Assembly (NCBI RefSeq): GCF_018138385.1
Contig: NZ_JAGSIE010000020.1
Span: 1 to 64,000, forward strand
Length of the DNA stretch: 64,000 nucleotides
DNA from: Allobacillus saliphilus
GTDB lineage: Bacteria; Bacillota; Bacilli; Bacillales; Alkalibacillaceae
Reading direction: 5' to 3'
The notes below the pieces were generated by a model that was not told the origin of the DNA, ran no database searches, and worked only from the letters and a program-made list of their open reading frames with translations. A program made the translations under genes and the position numbers. Positions 19,135 through 27,153 of the stretch are shown here, one piece after another; within the stretch, counting starts at the first letter, position 1, and each line of letters starts with the position of its first letter.

Positions 19135-19352
19135 ATGATGATTACAAAACCGATTCCAGAGCATACAGAAGCGATTTGCGAAATTTGTTCAGTGGGCTGG
19201 CGGCAAACGGTTCAAGGTATTTATGATGAAGAATACCAAGCAAAAAATGTTGCCTCAGTGAAGTCATTCATGTGGCAAGCGTCGCGATCATCTATCTTGT
19301 TTTGTTTTCGTTCATCGCGGTCAGATACAAAGTAAAAGAGGATTTGAGATAA
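19135..19352 (+). pseudogene. Chimeric gene remnant: acetyltransferase head, membrane-protein tail
   Basis: ATG 19135 has a good RBS (GCGGAGG) and starts a GNAT-like head, with TEAICEICSVGWRQTVQGIY and DEEYQAKNVA (residues 12-41), after which the similarity stops at about 19257. The following DNA makes better sense in another frame: from about 19258 to TAA 19350-19352 it reads as a hydrophobic helix and basic tail (HVASVAIIYLVLFSFIAVR, then YKVKEDLR) like the C-terminus of a membrane protein. A deletion that joined two genes explains this. The truncated head frame stops at 19335. Confidence 0.6.
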
Positions 19353-19440
19353 CACATTTGTTTATCGAAAAGGGGAATTCGTACCACCATCGAATAAGAA
19401 TAGTAAGAGTGTCTATAAGCTTTCGATGGGTGGGGAGAAA

Positions 19441-20412
19441 ATGAGTGAAAAAGACTTCCAACTGAAAGAGTATGTCCAAATCGATGGACATCAGCATGGT
19501 ATGATTATTGAGGGTCAAAATAAAGAAAATCCAGTGGTTTTATTTTTACATGGTGGTCCAGGGTTTCCGGCGTATCCAATGATCAAAGCATCTAGGTTGG
19601 AGTGGACGAAGTTCGTAACCATATGTTATTGGGATCAACGGGGAGCAGGCATGTCGTTCAATTCAAAAACCCAAGGGCCGTTGACAGTTGAGCGATATAT
19701 CAAGGATACGCTTGCGATCACTGAATATGTGAAAGAAAAGTTGAACAAGGAAAAGATCTATTTGATGGGTCATTCATGGGGATCCTTTCTTGGGAGTCTT
19801 GTCGCATGTAAATACCCTGAGCATTATAGCGCTTATATCGGAATGGGACAGTTGGGTAGATTTAAGGAATCCAATCAGGAAACCATACAATTTTTGCTCG
19901 AAACGGCGATTACGAGAGGGGATCAAAAGGCAGAAAAAATGGTCGGAGACATCGTTTTTGATGAAAATTTTTATGTGAACCGAGATTACCAGAAGGTGTT
20001 GAGTCGTTATTTAATGAAATATGGCGGTGGAATGAAGCGGAAAAATTACTCGATGTCCCAAGTGTTAAAAGAGGTTTTCAGGTGCAAACCGTATACATGG
20101 AAAGAGAAATTCAATATACCGCGTGGAAGTTTGCTATCCTACCAAGCTGTTGGAGAAACGTTGGCGAAAACAGATTTAGCAAAACGAACACCGCGATTTG
20201 AGATTCCGGTGTACATCTTACAAGGAGCTTACGATTATCAGACTACCTGCAATGAAGCTAAACGGTTCTATGAAAACATCGAGGCACCTGACAAACAGTT
20301 CTTCTTGTTTGAAGATTGTGCCCATACGCCATTCGTTGAGGACCAAAATCGTTTCATAGATATACTGATCAATAGAATTTTGGTGGAGCCGAGTGCGGTT
20401 GTGGGAAGTTAA
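19441..20412 (+). CDS. Alpha/beta hydrolase, proline iminopeptidase-like
   Basis: A 323-residue alpha/beta hydrolase with the oxyanion motif HGGPG (about residue 39), YWDQRGAG (about 66), the nucleophile elbow GHSWGS (Ser near residue 112), an Asp in QGAYDYQT (about 268) and the catalytic His in DCAHTPF (about 300). HGGPG and the DQRG motif are typical of prolyl iminopeptidases and related acyl hydrolases; the substrate is not known. Start ATG 19441 is preferred over 19426 because GGTGGGGAG sits just upstream of it. Confidence 0.87.
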   Translation: MSEKDFQLKEYVQIDGHQHGMIIEGQNKENPVVLFLHGGPGFPAYPMIKASRLEWTKFVTICYWDQRGAGMSFNSKTQGPLTVERYIKDTLAITEYVKEKLNKEKIYLMGHSWGSFLGSLVACKYPEHYSAYIGMGQLGRFKESNQETIQFLLETAITRGDQKAEKMVGDIVFDENFYVNRDYQKVLSRYLMKYGGGMKRKNYSMSQVLKEVFRCKPYTWKEKFNIPRGSLLSYQAVGETLAKTDLAKRTPRFEIPVYILQGAYDYQTTCNEAKRFYENIEAPDKQFFLFEDCAHTPFVEDQNRFIDILINRILVEPSAVVGS

Positions 20413-20437
20413 TTTTAAGTAAGAAAGGAATCATTCA

Positions 20438-21301
20438 ATGACATCCAAAGAAAAGAGTGCGCAGTTGATCGACCGACATGCTCATAAGCTTCGATGCCCA
20501 ATTTGCCACGGATCGTTGCAGGTCGTTGAATTAAGAATAATTGTTTGTGGAAATAACCATTCTTTTGACCTGGCGAAACAAGGGTATGTTAATTTTCTCA
20601 GTCGGCCAGTCACGAGTCAATATAATCGAGAACTTTTTCTCTCTAGACAAAAGATAATTACCGAATCCGATTTGTATCAATCCTTACATGCTGAAATTGT
20701 AGATATTTTGAAACGTAGGATGGCTGATTTGGACATTATCCTAGATGCCGGATGTGGAGAGGGTTCTCATTTACAACAGATTGTGAACGAGTTGGATGGA
20801 CCAGTCGCAGGAGTGGGGTTAGATATCTCCAAAGAAGGTGTAAAATTGGCTGCTGGTTCATACAAGTCGTCTATTTGGTTTGTCGGGGACCTTGCCAACT
20901 TACCGATGGCTGACCAATCGAACGATGTCATCTTAAATATCCTTTCGCCGGCAAACTATGAAGAATTCAAAAGAGTTCTGAAGCCGGATGGAATCGTCAT
21001 GAAGGTAGTTCCTCGAGACCATTATCTCCGTGAACTTCGGCAAGCCGTCGGCAAAGAAAATGAGACATCGGATTCTACGGTTTCATTGTTCAAGCAACAT
21101 TTTAATCTAGTAGACCATATTGAACTAAACGAGAAAATCAAGTTGGATCAAACACAGCTGAATGATTTGGTTAAAATGGCTCCGCTCGCTTGGAATGCCT
21201 CTCCGGAACAAGTTCATCAATTTACAAGTCAAGAAACCGCTGATATCACAGTTGATTTGGATCTGTTAGTTGGCAGAATAAAACTGCCACCTCGCGGGTA
21301 G
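20438..21301 (+). CDS. rlmA: 23S rRNA guanine N1-methyltransferase (RlmA-like)
   Basis: A 287-residue methyltransferase. The N-terminus has a zinc-binding knot, C-x2-C (CPICHG, residues 19-24) with C-x3-H (CGNNHSFD, about 37-44), followed by QGYVNFL, both typical of RlmA enzymes. The SAM site is ILDAGCGEGSHL (about 100-111). Family members methylate a guanine of helix 35 in 23S rRNA (G745 in E. coli, G748 in Gram-positives, where it affects tylosin-class sensitivity). Start ATG 20438 follows AGAAAGGAA. The stop codon overlaps the first base of repeat array B. Confidence 0.87.
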   Translation: MTSKEKSAQLIDRHAHKLRCPICHGSLQVVELRIIVCGNNHSFDLAKQGYVNFLSRPVTSQYNRELFLSRQKIITESDLYQSLHAEIVDILKRRMADLDIILDAGCGEGSHLQQIVNELDGPVAGVGLDISKEGVKLAAGSYKSSIWFVGDLANLPMADQSNDVILNILSPANYEEFKRVLKPDGIVMKVVPRDHYLRELRQAVGKENETSDSTVSLFKQHFNLVDHIELNEKIKLDQTQLNDLVKMAPLAWNASPEQVHQFTSQETADITVDLDLLVGRIKLPPRG

Positions 21302-21447
21302 CCGTGCAATAATCAGTCCAAGCCGTGCAAATATCTCGGGATGCCGCGCAATTATGACGTTAAGCCGTGCAATCTTCTCGAGTAGCCGCGCAATTATCTT
21401 GCGAAGCCGTGCAAATCTTCCCGATAGCCGTGCAATCATCATGTTTA
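21301..21447. repeat. Array B: seven 21-bp intergenic repeats
   Basis: Seven units of exactly 21 bp start at 21301 and follow every 21 bp to 21427. Each begins GCCGTGCAA or GCCGCGCAA and continues with 11-12 variable bases (often TNAT then mixed). The first base of the array is the last base of the upstream stop codon TAG. Frames are open through it on both strands with a 7-residue periodicity, but there is no RBS. Confidence 0.93.
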
Positions 21448-21534
21448 CCACCTACCCATCCATAAACAGTCATGATATGCTAGAAATATTATTATTTGAA
21501 AAGTTAATAAATTTTACAGAAAGAAGGAAATCAA

Positions 21535-22248
21535 ATGACGGTTTTATTTGATTTGGCGCTCTGGCTCCATGTGATTGGTGGCTTTACAGCGATTTTGGTA
21601 CTTTGGGTGCCGATTTTGACTCGGAAAGGGAGGAAGTTACATAGACAATCTGGCTGGTTATTTGTGTTTTCGATGGCAACCGTTTCCCTGACGGCCATTT
21701 ACATGGCGGTTTATCGGTTGCTCTGGACACCTGGAGTAGAAGCGGATGTTCTTTCGTTTTCGTGGTTTCTAATTTTTATTGCGATCTTGAGTGGGGCAAC
21801 CGTCTGGTATGGCCTTCGTGTTCTGCGGTTCAAACGAAGAAAGGAGTCTCATCGAAAAGCAATCGACTTGCTGTTTCCAATTGCTTTACTCGTATCAAGT
21901 GTTGGCATTATGGTTTATGGCTGGGTTGTCGGGATTCCTCTACTACAATATTTCCCGATCGTAGGGCTTTTCCTAGGATTAACCCAACTGATGTATTGGT
22001 GGAGAGTCCCTACCTATCGCTCACACTGGGTCGTTGAGCATATCGTTGGGATGCTTTCATGCTCGATTGCGGCCATTACCGCATTTGTTGTTTTTGGTGC
22101 GCCTCGATTGCTGGAAATTGAGTCTGTCAGCTTATTGATTTGGTTTCTCCCGACCATTGTTTTCACACCATTGATCATAATTTTCACGAATTATTACGGT
22201 AGGAAATATGCTGGAGGAGGAACGGGGCCGAAAAAGAAGATCGGTTAG
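21535..22248 (+). CDS. Polytopic membrane protein, DUF2306-like
   Basis: A 237-residue integral membrane protein with about seven hydrophobic helices. The start ALWLHVIGGFTAILVLWVP (about 7-25) and the following RKGRKLHRQSGWLF (about 29-42), plus late WRVPTYRSHWVVEHIVGML with its histidines, recall DUF2306-type proteins with conserved His residues in helices. Function unknown. ATG 21535 follows AGAAAGGAA; the gene begins 88 nt after repeat array B and is followed closely by a broken acetyltransferase gene. Confidence 0.75.
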   Translation: MTVLFDLALWLHVIGGFTAILVLWVPILTRKGRKLHRQSGWLFVFSMATVSLTAIYMAVYRLLWTPGVEADVLSFSWFLIFIAILSGATVWYGLRVLRFKRRKESHRKAIDLLFPIALLVSSVGIMVYGWVVGIPLLQYFPIVGLFLGLTQLMYWWRVPTYRSHWVVEHIVGMLSCSIAAITAFVVFGAPRLLEIESVSLLIWFLPTIVFTPLIIIFTNYYGRKYAGGGTGPKKKIG

Positions 22249-22259
22249 GAGTGAAAGAA

Positions 22260-22702
22260 TTGATTAGGGAAGCAAAACAAGAGGATGTTGCCGATTTGGC
22301 ACGATTGATGGGTGAATTAGGTTATCCGACGACAAAAGATGAAATGCAGAATCGATTTGAAAAAATAAATTCTGATTCTTCTTATAACACGCAAGTAATT
22401 GAAGCGGATGGAAACATCGTTGGGATGATTGGTATGATTCTAGGCTATCATTATGAAAAAACGATAATTACATACGAATCGTTGCTATGGTTGTCGATTC
22501 AAAGTTTAGAAAGCAAGGCTTCGGCGGAAAACTCATCGAAAAAGCAGAGGAATGGGCGAGAGAAAAAGGTGCTAGTAAAATCGTTTTGAATAGTGGAAAT
22601 CGAAACGAGAGAACCGATGCCCACTTGTTTTATGAACGGAAAGGTTTTGAAGGAAAAGCGACTGGGTTTTATAAGGAAATCGCGTTTCATCAAAAAGACT
22701 AG
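22260..22702 (+). pseudogene. GNAT acetyltransferase broken by a frameshift
   Basis: TTG 22260 follows AGGAG (22247-22251) with an 8-nt gap and starts a GNAT head (IREAKQEDVADLARLMGELG). Near 22476 the frame changes: the sequence resumes one frame over as VAMVVDSKFRKQGFGGKLIE (motif A) and continues through HLFYERKGFEGKATGF to TAG 22702. Loss of one base in TACGAATC would explain it. Both halves are otherwise intact, so the break is recent or a sequencing error. Confidence 0.8.
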
Positions 22703-22747
22703 CTTCAACGTTGATGTTTAAATTTTTTTTATGAAACTCCCTTATCT

Positions 22748-22902
22748 ACGATGTTAAAATGTCGACCTTTCAGTGTTGATTGGTGAGCCTTCAGTGTTAA
22801 AATGTCAATCTTCAATGTTGATTCACCGACCTTCAATGTTAATTCGGCTAGCTTCGATGTTAAATGACAAAGCTTCAACGTTAATTCGTTAACCTTCAAT
22901 GC
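22748..22902. repeat. Array C: seven to eight 21-bp intergenic repeats
   Basis: Units of 21 bp start at 22748, 22769, 22790, 22811, 22832, 22853 and 22874, with a partial one at 22895. The core is TTCAATGTTAA (variants TTCAGTGTTGA, TTCGATGTTAA); the other 10 bases vary. It lies between converging genes (the broken GNAT and ykoF). A 65-codon minus-strand frame with 7-residue repeats is a by-product. Confidence 0.92.
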
Positions 22903-22956
22903 TCTTCTCCACAAAAAGAGCGTCAAATCACCTCACGCGATTTGACGCCCTACACA

Positions 22957-23544
22957 TTACCGATTCGAAGGGCTGTTAGCTGAAATCGTAAAGGTCATCG
23001 TAACATGTGAGACGACTTGTTGAACCTTATCAAAAGCCTCTTCCATCGCACGGAAAATATCATTGACCTGACCATCCAACCGGGTTGCATAATGTGTCGG
23101 CGTGACGGTAACCCCGCGTTCGTTCGACAAATCAATCTGTTCGGTGATTTTCTCCATATATTCCTCCGTTCCCATTGGGTACAATGCGAATTTACACCCG
23201 GCCTCTTGATCGATTCCTTCAGATTGCTTTTTATTCATCGGTTCGTCGGTTTCATCCATATAGACATGGCCAGCCGTATCTCCTGGGCATCCGATTGAAA
23301 ATGTTCCACTCATCGCGACATGTTTGCCAGTTTTTGCGGCATGCAGATAAATGGCATGGGCGACATCGAATACGTGAACCATTTTCCCGCGAATACACGT
23401 GCTTACGTCATCGGTATCCTTCCATACCTTCGATGTGTCGGTTTCATCCAGTGCGGACAGAATGACGTCGACAAAGTCATCACTCATCGGAAATAATGTA
23501 AGTTGACATCCTGCAATTCGGCTGTTTCCACATTCGTTGGTCAT
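22957..23544 (-). CDS. ykoF: YkoF-type thiamine/HMP-binding protein
   Basis: A 195-residue protein made of two similar halves, each beginning with the signature C-Q/K-L/F-x-L-F/Y-P-M (CQLTLFPMS at residues 13-21 and CKFALYPMG about residue 117). In B. subtilis, YkoF is encoded with the YkoEDC thiamine-precursor transporter and binds thiamine or HMP. Start ATG 23544 has GGAGGG 7 nt upstream. A TPP riboswitch and terminator precede it, which supports the role. The ykoEDC transporter genes are not next to it here. Confidence 0.92.
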   Translation of the reverse strand: MTNECGNSRIAGCQLTLFPMSDDFVDVILSALDETDTSKVWKDTDDVSTCIRGKMVHVFDVAHAIYLHAAKTGKHVAMSGTFSIGCPGDTAGHVYMDETDEPMNKKQSEGIDQEAGCKFALYPMGTEEYMEKITEQIDLSNERGVTVTPTHYATRLDGQVNDIFRAMEEAFDKVQQVVSHVTMTFTISANSPSNR

Positions 23545-23569
23545 GCTCAATCCCTCCAAAAAAATTTAA

Positions 23570-23604
23570 TAAAATAAAAAACTGCACTCCACAGGGAATG
23601 CAGT
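23570..23604 (-). terminator. Riboswitch-controlled terminator of ykoF
   Basis: On the minus strand ACTGCATTCC pairs with GGAGTGCAGT (plus 23595-23604 and 23581-23590, one G-U), followed by TTTTTATTTT. It sits between the TPP aptamer and the start codon, as expected for transcriptional control. Confidence 0.88.
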
Positions 23605-23637
23605 TGTATACACGAATAAATAGAAACTTATTCAACC

Positions 23638-23733
23638 AACTACACTTCCCCACGCTAGTATTATCTAGTTCGGGTGATAAGGGTCTGGCAATTTCCATCT
23701 CAGCCATCTCAAAAGGACAGCTCCCCTAGTGTT
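23638..23733 (-). promoter_or_regulatory. TPP riboswitch (THI box)
   Basis: Read on the minus strand: ACTAGGGGAGCTG, then CTGAGA inside GATGGCTGAGATGG, ACCCTT, the ACCCGAACTAGATAATACT segment and AGCGTGGGGAAGTG. These are the conserved THI-box blocks in the right order. It would reduce ykoF transcription when thiamine pyrophosphate is plentiful. Confidence 0.94.
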
Positions 23734-23802
23734 TGTACGTATTCAATTTTCAGGATTCTATTTTTATCGTAAAAGATTTATTAATTTCTGTAAAGGGTTC
23801 TC

Positions 23803-24783
23803 TTATCGATCGCCATTAAAGATTGTGTTTTTGACGACAACATAATCGACATCCCGAATGGCTTCCAACGTTTTCCCGCCAGCATAAGAAATGGAGGATT
23901 GAAGGTCTTGCTCTATTTCGTTCAATGTGTCCTGTAAGTTTCCCTTATATTCTACGAGCATTTTCTTTCCTTCGATGTTCTTCTTCTCGCCTTTCTGATA
24001 TTCAGACGCCGAACCAAAGTACTCTTTATAACGTTTCCCGTCGAGTTCCACGGTTTCACCGGGAGATTCTTCATGTCCTGCAAATAGTGAACCGACCATG
24101 ACCATCGTTGCGCCAAAGCGAATGGATTTGGCGATGTCACCATGCGTACGGATGCCACCATCTGCAATCAATGGCTTCGTAGCAGCCTCTGCGCACCATT
24201 GCAGTGCTGCCAATTGCCAGCCACCTGTGCCGAAACCCGTTTTGATTTTCGTTGTACATGCTTTGCCAGGTCCGATTCCGACTTTTGTAGCATCAGCTCC
24301 AGCTGCTTCTAAATCGCGAACAGCATCCGGTGTACCGACGTTTCCTGCAATGACAAAGCTATTTGGTAGGTGCTTTTTGATATGTTTAATCATTTCGATA
24401 ACGGCATTCGAATGGCCGTGTGCAATATCAATCGTTATAAAATCGGGTGTGACTTGATTGTCTGCGAGGTTTTCAATAAATCCATACTCGTCATCTTTCA
24501 CGCCGACACTAATTGAAGCAATTAGCCCGCGGGTGTGCATATCTTTGATGAAGTCATTGCGTGTTTCAGGTTCGAAACGATGCATGACATAAAAATAATC
24601 ATTTTCGGCTAAAAAGATCGCCACTTTTTCATCGATCACTGTCTGCATATTTGCGGGTACGACTGGTAACTTAAATTGATACTTACCTAAGCTTACCGTC
24701 GGATTGCATTCAGAGCGGCTCATCACGATACACTTTTTCGGAATCAGCTGAATATCTTCATAGTCGAATACGTTATTCATCAT
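23803..24783 (-). CDS. guaC: GMP reductase GuaC
   Basis: Reduces GMP to IMP with NADPH, recycling guanine nucleotides. An IMPDH/GMPR TIM barrel of 326 residues without CBS domains. The active-site loop [11 protein letters not shown] (about residues 168-178) has the catalytic Cys with the T-T-K that marks GMP reductase rather than [19 protein letters not shown] and [12 protein letters not shown] follow. Two adjacent ATG codons (24783 and 24780) could serve. It reads away from a pair of PurR-type boxes. Confidence 0.95.
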   Translation of the reverse strand: MMNNVFDYEDIQLIPKKCIVMSRSECNPTVSLGKYQFKLPVVPANMQTVIDEKVAIFLAENDYFYVMHRFEPETRNDFIKDMHTRGLIASISVGVKDDEYGFIENLADNQVTPDFITIDIAHGHSNAVIEMIKHIKKHLPNSFVIAGNVGTPDAVRDLEAAGADATKVGIGPGKACTTKIKTGFGTGGWQLAALQWCAEAATKPLIADGGIRTHGDIAKSIRFGATMVMVGSLFAGHEESPGETVELDGKRYKEYFGSASEYQKGEKKNIEGKKMLVEYKGNLQDTLNEIEQDLQSSISYAGGKTLEAIRDVDYVVVKNTIFNGDR

Positions 24784-24798
24784 TATTCTCCTTTGAAA

Positions 24799-24834
24799 AC
24801 GAACATTATTTTATTATTAACATGAATTGTTCGT
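24799..24834 (-). promoter_or_regulatory. Inverted PurR boxes upstream of guaC
   Basis: ACGAACATT (24799-24807) and AATTGTTCGT (24825-24834) are inverted copies of the PurBox core (C)CGAAC separated by 17 nt, the geometry known for B. subtilis PurR operators; guaC is in that regulon. Each core has A for the first C, so the match is good but not perfect. Confidence 0.6.
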
Positions 24835-24904
24835 CCAATAAGTAATTTACGCTAGTTTCGGTTCAAAGTCAATAGAGAAAAATGCGAGAGTAGAGCTATT
24901 TTAC

Positions 24905-24949
24905 TTCACCCTCCTACACACTTATTGTATAATAGGTGTGTAGGAGGGT
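24905..24949 (+). promoter_or_regulatory. Promoter and palindromic operator of the toxin-antitoxin pair
   Basis: Perfect 14-bp arms ACCCTCCTACACAC (24908-24921) and its complement (24936-24949) flank a 14-nt centre that holds TATAAT (24928-24933); TTCACC (24905-24910) lies 17 nt before it as the -35. The right arm contains the RBS AGGAGGG. A protein bound here would cover the promoter, as expected for autoregulation by the RHH antitoxin. Confidence 0.8.
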
Positions 24950-24954
24950 TCGCG

Positions 24955-25221
24955 ATGGATAATTCAATGAAAAGAAAACAGTTTCATTTAACACATGAAG
25001 ATGAACGCTTACTAAAAGTACTTGCCTCCGACAAAGGTTGTTCGGAAGCAGAAATCGTTCGGGATGCGATTCGTGAATATGCCTTAAGAGAAAAGCCGGT
25101 AAGAAATCCACTACTTGAGATGGCTGAAGAAGCAGAGCGTTATTCGATAGACTCAGCCGGGGACACTTCTGTTAAACATGATGGTTATTTGGTGGAAATT
25201 TATGAAAATGAGAAAAAATAA
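24955..25221 (+). CDS. Ribbon-helix-helix antitoxin
   Basis: An 88-residue protein with an RHH-type DNA-binding head (QFHLTHEDERLLKVLASDKG then SEAEIVRDAIREYALRE, residues about 8-46) and a flexible acidic tail that would wrap the toxin. It is followed by a PIN-domain gene that overlaps its end by 20 bp. ATG 24955 follows AGGAGGGTTCGCG. An extended frame from 24925 would start inside the operator. Role as antitoxin and autorepressor is inferred from the pairing and the palindrome. Confidence 0.85.
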   Translation: MDNSMKRKQFHLTHEDERLLKVLASDKGCSEAEIVRDAIREYALREKPVRNPLLEMAEEAERYSIDSAGDTSVKHDGYLVEIYENEKK

Positions 25222-25618
25222 GTGTTTAATCGATACAAGTGCATTGATCGCTTTGAATGATGTGAGCGATCAATATCATGATCAAGCCAAACAACTTGCT
25301 TCCTCACTAACTGGACAAGAACTCATCGTCACGGATGCAATCCTCACAGAAACCTACACACTTCTAAGATATCGAATGGGCTATAAAGTGGCTCACCATT
25401 TTTTGAAAACGGTGTTAGAAGAAGATGAATTTATGGTTGCTGAAGTTACACCGTCGCTTCGATCATCGGCACTTCAGCTATTAACCAAATTCAACGATCA
25501 AAAAATCTCCTACTGTGATGCATTAAGTGTCGTGATCATGAAGGAATTAGGTATTCGGAAGATTTTTTCATTCGATCGTCATTTCGAGATAATGGGAATG
25601 AATGGAATCGATTCATAA
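25202..25618 (+). CDS. PIN-domain toxin, VapC-like
   Basis: A 138-residue PIN-domain RNase. Acidic active-site residues are visible: Asp in CLIDTSAL (about residue 10), Glu in LTETYTLLR (about 51), Asp in YCDALS (about 105) and Asp in FSFDRHF (about 123). VapC toxins cut tRNA or rRNA; the target here is unknown. ATG 25202 has GGTGG 6 nt upstream; ATG 25208 is an alternative. It overlaps the antitoxin gene, and a two-way terminator follows. Confidence 0.88.
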   Translation: MKMRKNKCLIDTSALIALNDVSDQYHDQAKQLASSLTGQELIVTDAILTETYTLLRYRMGYKVAHHFLKTVLEEDEFMVAEVTPSLRSSALQLLTKFNDQKISYCDALSVVIMKELGIRKIFSFDRHFEIMGMNGIDS

Positions 25619-25654
25619 CGAAAGTCAATAGGGATGTTTTTCAAGAACACACAA

Positions 25655-25697
25655 AGAAACCATGCAGCTTAACAAATCCGCTGCATGGCTTTTTTAC
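25655..25697. terminator. Bidirectional terminator
   Basis: CCATGCAGC (25660-25668) pairs with GCTGCATGG (25680-25688); TTTTTT follows on the plus strand and TTTCTTT on the minus strand. It serves the toxin gene and the converging MFS gene. Confidence 0.88.
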
Positions 25698-25702
25698 ATA
25701 TG

Positions 25703-26962
25703 TTAGGCAGTTTGTTCTTTCCGAGGGTCTGGTACAAACAAAAGAATGATAAAGCCGATGATGAATAAAATGACTAAGCTGAAGACACCGTAGGCCGAGT
25801 TTCCTGTCAATTGGGTCATTCCCCCAACGAGAAACGGTCCCGATACGGCGGCAAAACGTCCGAATACGTTATAAAATCCAAAGAATGAGTTGGATTTTTC
25901 TTTCGGAACCATTTGGGCGAAAAAGGACCGACTGAGTGCTTGAATCCCACCTTGTGCTGATGCAACGAGCATGGCTAGAATCCAAAAGTCTACGACGGTA
26001 TCCAAGAACATGGCGTACACACAAACGATGATATAAATAAAAATACCGACATAAATCATTTGCTTAGCACCAAATTTACGGGCAAGGCGACCGAATAACA
26101 TGGCAAATGGCGCCGCAACGACTTGGACAGCGAGTAAAGCAACAATCAAATCCGTTGTCCCTAAACCGACATCTGTGCCATAAGCGGTTGACATCGAAAT
26201 GATGGTTCCAACCCCATCAATATAAAAGAAGTAAGCAATCAAAAAGAGCAAGATTGCTTTATGTTGTTTGATTTCCAAAAAAGTTTTCTTCAATTCTTTG
26301 AAGCTGTTCGCGACAATTCGTGGTTTGCGTTCAATCCAGTGCTTTTGACGAACATTTTTTAACAAAGGAATCGTAAATAGAATCCACCAAATTGCCGTGA
26401 TCAAAAACGCAATTTTACTGGCATTACCGACGGAAAGCGGAAGAATTTCTTGCTGGCTTAAAATGATCACAGAAATCGAGAGGATGAATGGAATGACACT
26501 GCCTATGTAACCAACAGCAAATCCTTTGGCAGATAGGTCATCCATCTTGTCCCTTTCCGTCACATCAACCAAGTAAGCGTCGTAAAAAAGATTCGCTCCA
26601 CGTGCTCCGATGGCTGTCAGTGTGTAAATGATCAGTAAGAGTAGCCACTGGTCTTCGGGCACAAGTACTAAGCCGATTGTGGATAACGAACCGAGTAAAA
26701 AGAAGAAAGTGAAAAATTTACGTTTCATATCTTTGAAATCGGCAACTGAACCGAGAATAGGTCCCAGCATGGCCAGGATAAATGTTGCAATGGAGATCGT
26801 GTACCCTAAATAGGCGGTTGAATCCGCGGCACTGACACCAGCTTCATTAGCCACTGCTTTATAATAAATCGGAAAGATGGCTGTTGTGATGACGACTGAA
26901 TAGGCGGAATTTGCCATGTCATACATCATCCAGCTCTTTTCAGGCTTCGTATGCTTGCTCAA
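25703..26962 (-). CDS. MFS transporter, UMF1 family
   Basis: A 419-residue, 12-helix transporter of the UMF1 (Atg22-like) branch of the MFS. Diagnostic features are the start KSWMMYDMANSAYSVVI with helix 1, GSVADFKDMKRKF after helix 2, and NLFYDAYLVDVTERDKMDDLS with AKGFAVGYIGS in the middle. Fungal relatives export amino acids from the vacuole; bacterial substrates are unknown. ATG 26962 follows a GGGGGG-containing RBS. It stands alone. Confidence 0.87.
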   Translation of the reverse strand: MSKHTKPEKSWMMYDMANSAYSVVITTAIFPIYYKAVANEAGVSAADSTAYLGYTISIATFILAMLGPILGSVADFKDMKRKFFTFFFLLGSLSTIGLVLVPEDQWLLLLIIYTLTAIGARGANLFYDAYLVDVTERDKMDDLSAKGFAVGYIGSVIPFILSISVIILSQQEILPLSVGNASKIAFLITAIWWILFTIPLLKNVRQKHWIERKPRIVANSFKELKKTFLEIKQHKAILLFLIAYFFYIDGVGTIISMSTAYGTDVGLGTTDLIVALLAVQVVAAPFAMLFGRLARKFGAKQMIYVGIFIYIIVCVYAMFLDTVVDFWILAMLVASAQGGIQALSRSFFAQMVPKEKSNSFFGFYNVFGRFAAVSGPFLVGGMTQLTGNSAYGVFSLVILFIIGFIILLFVPDPRKEQTA

Positions 26963-27153
26963 TCCTCGTCCCCCCTAAAAATGAATGGTTAATTCTAATG
27001 TATCTTAATTTCCAAAAATAAGAAACAAAATTCAGAAATATTTACAGGGAATTTAGAATGTTCCTCTATCAAGCGAACTAGTTGCCTAGATTAATCGGCA
27101 TGGGTCATACTGAATATATCTCGAAAACTACCGAAAGAAAGAGGTTGAATCCG

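Noticed and set aside
21301-21447. CRISPR array
   Set aside because: Unit is 21 bp with a core of about 9 bp and no room for spacers of 25-40 bp; no cas genes in the window. The same holds for arrays C, D and E.
22729-22926. 65-codon minus-strand ORF with LTLK repeats
   Set aside because: Direct translation of array C, no RBS.
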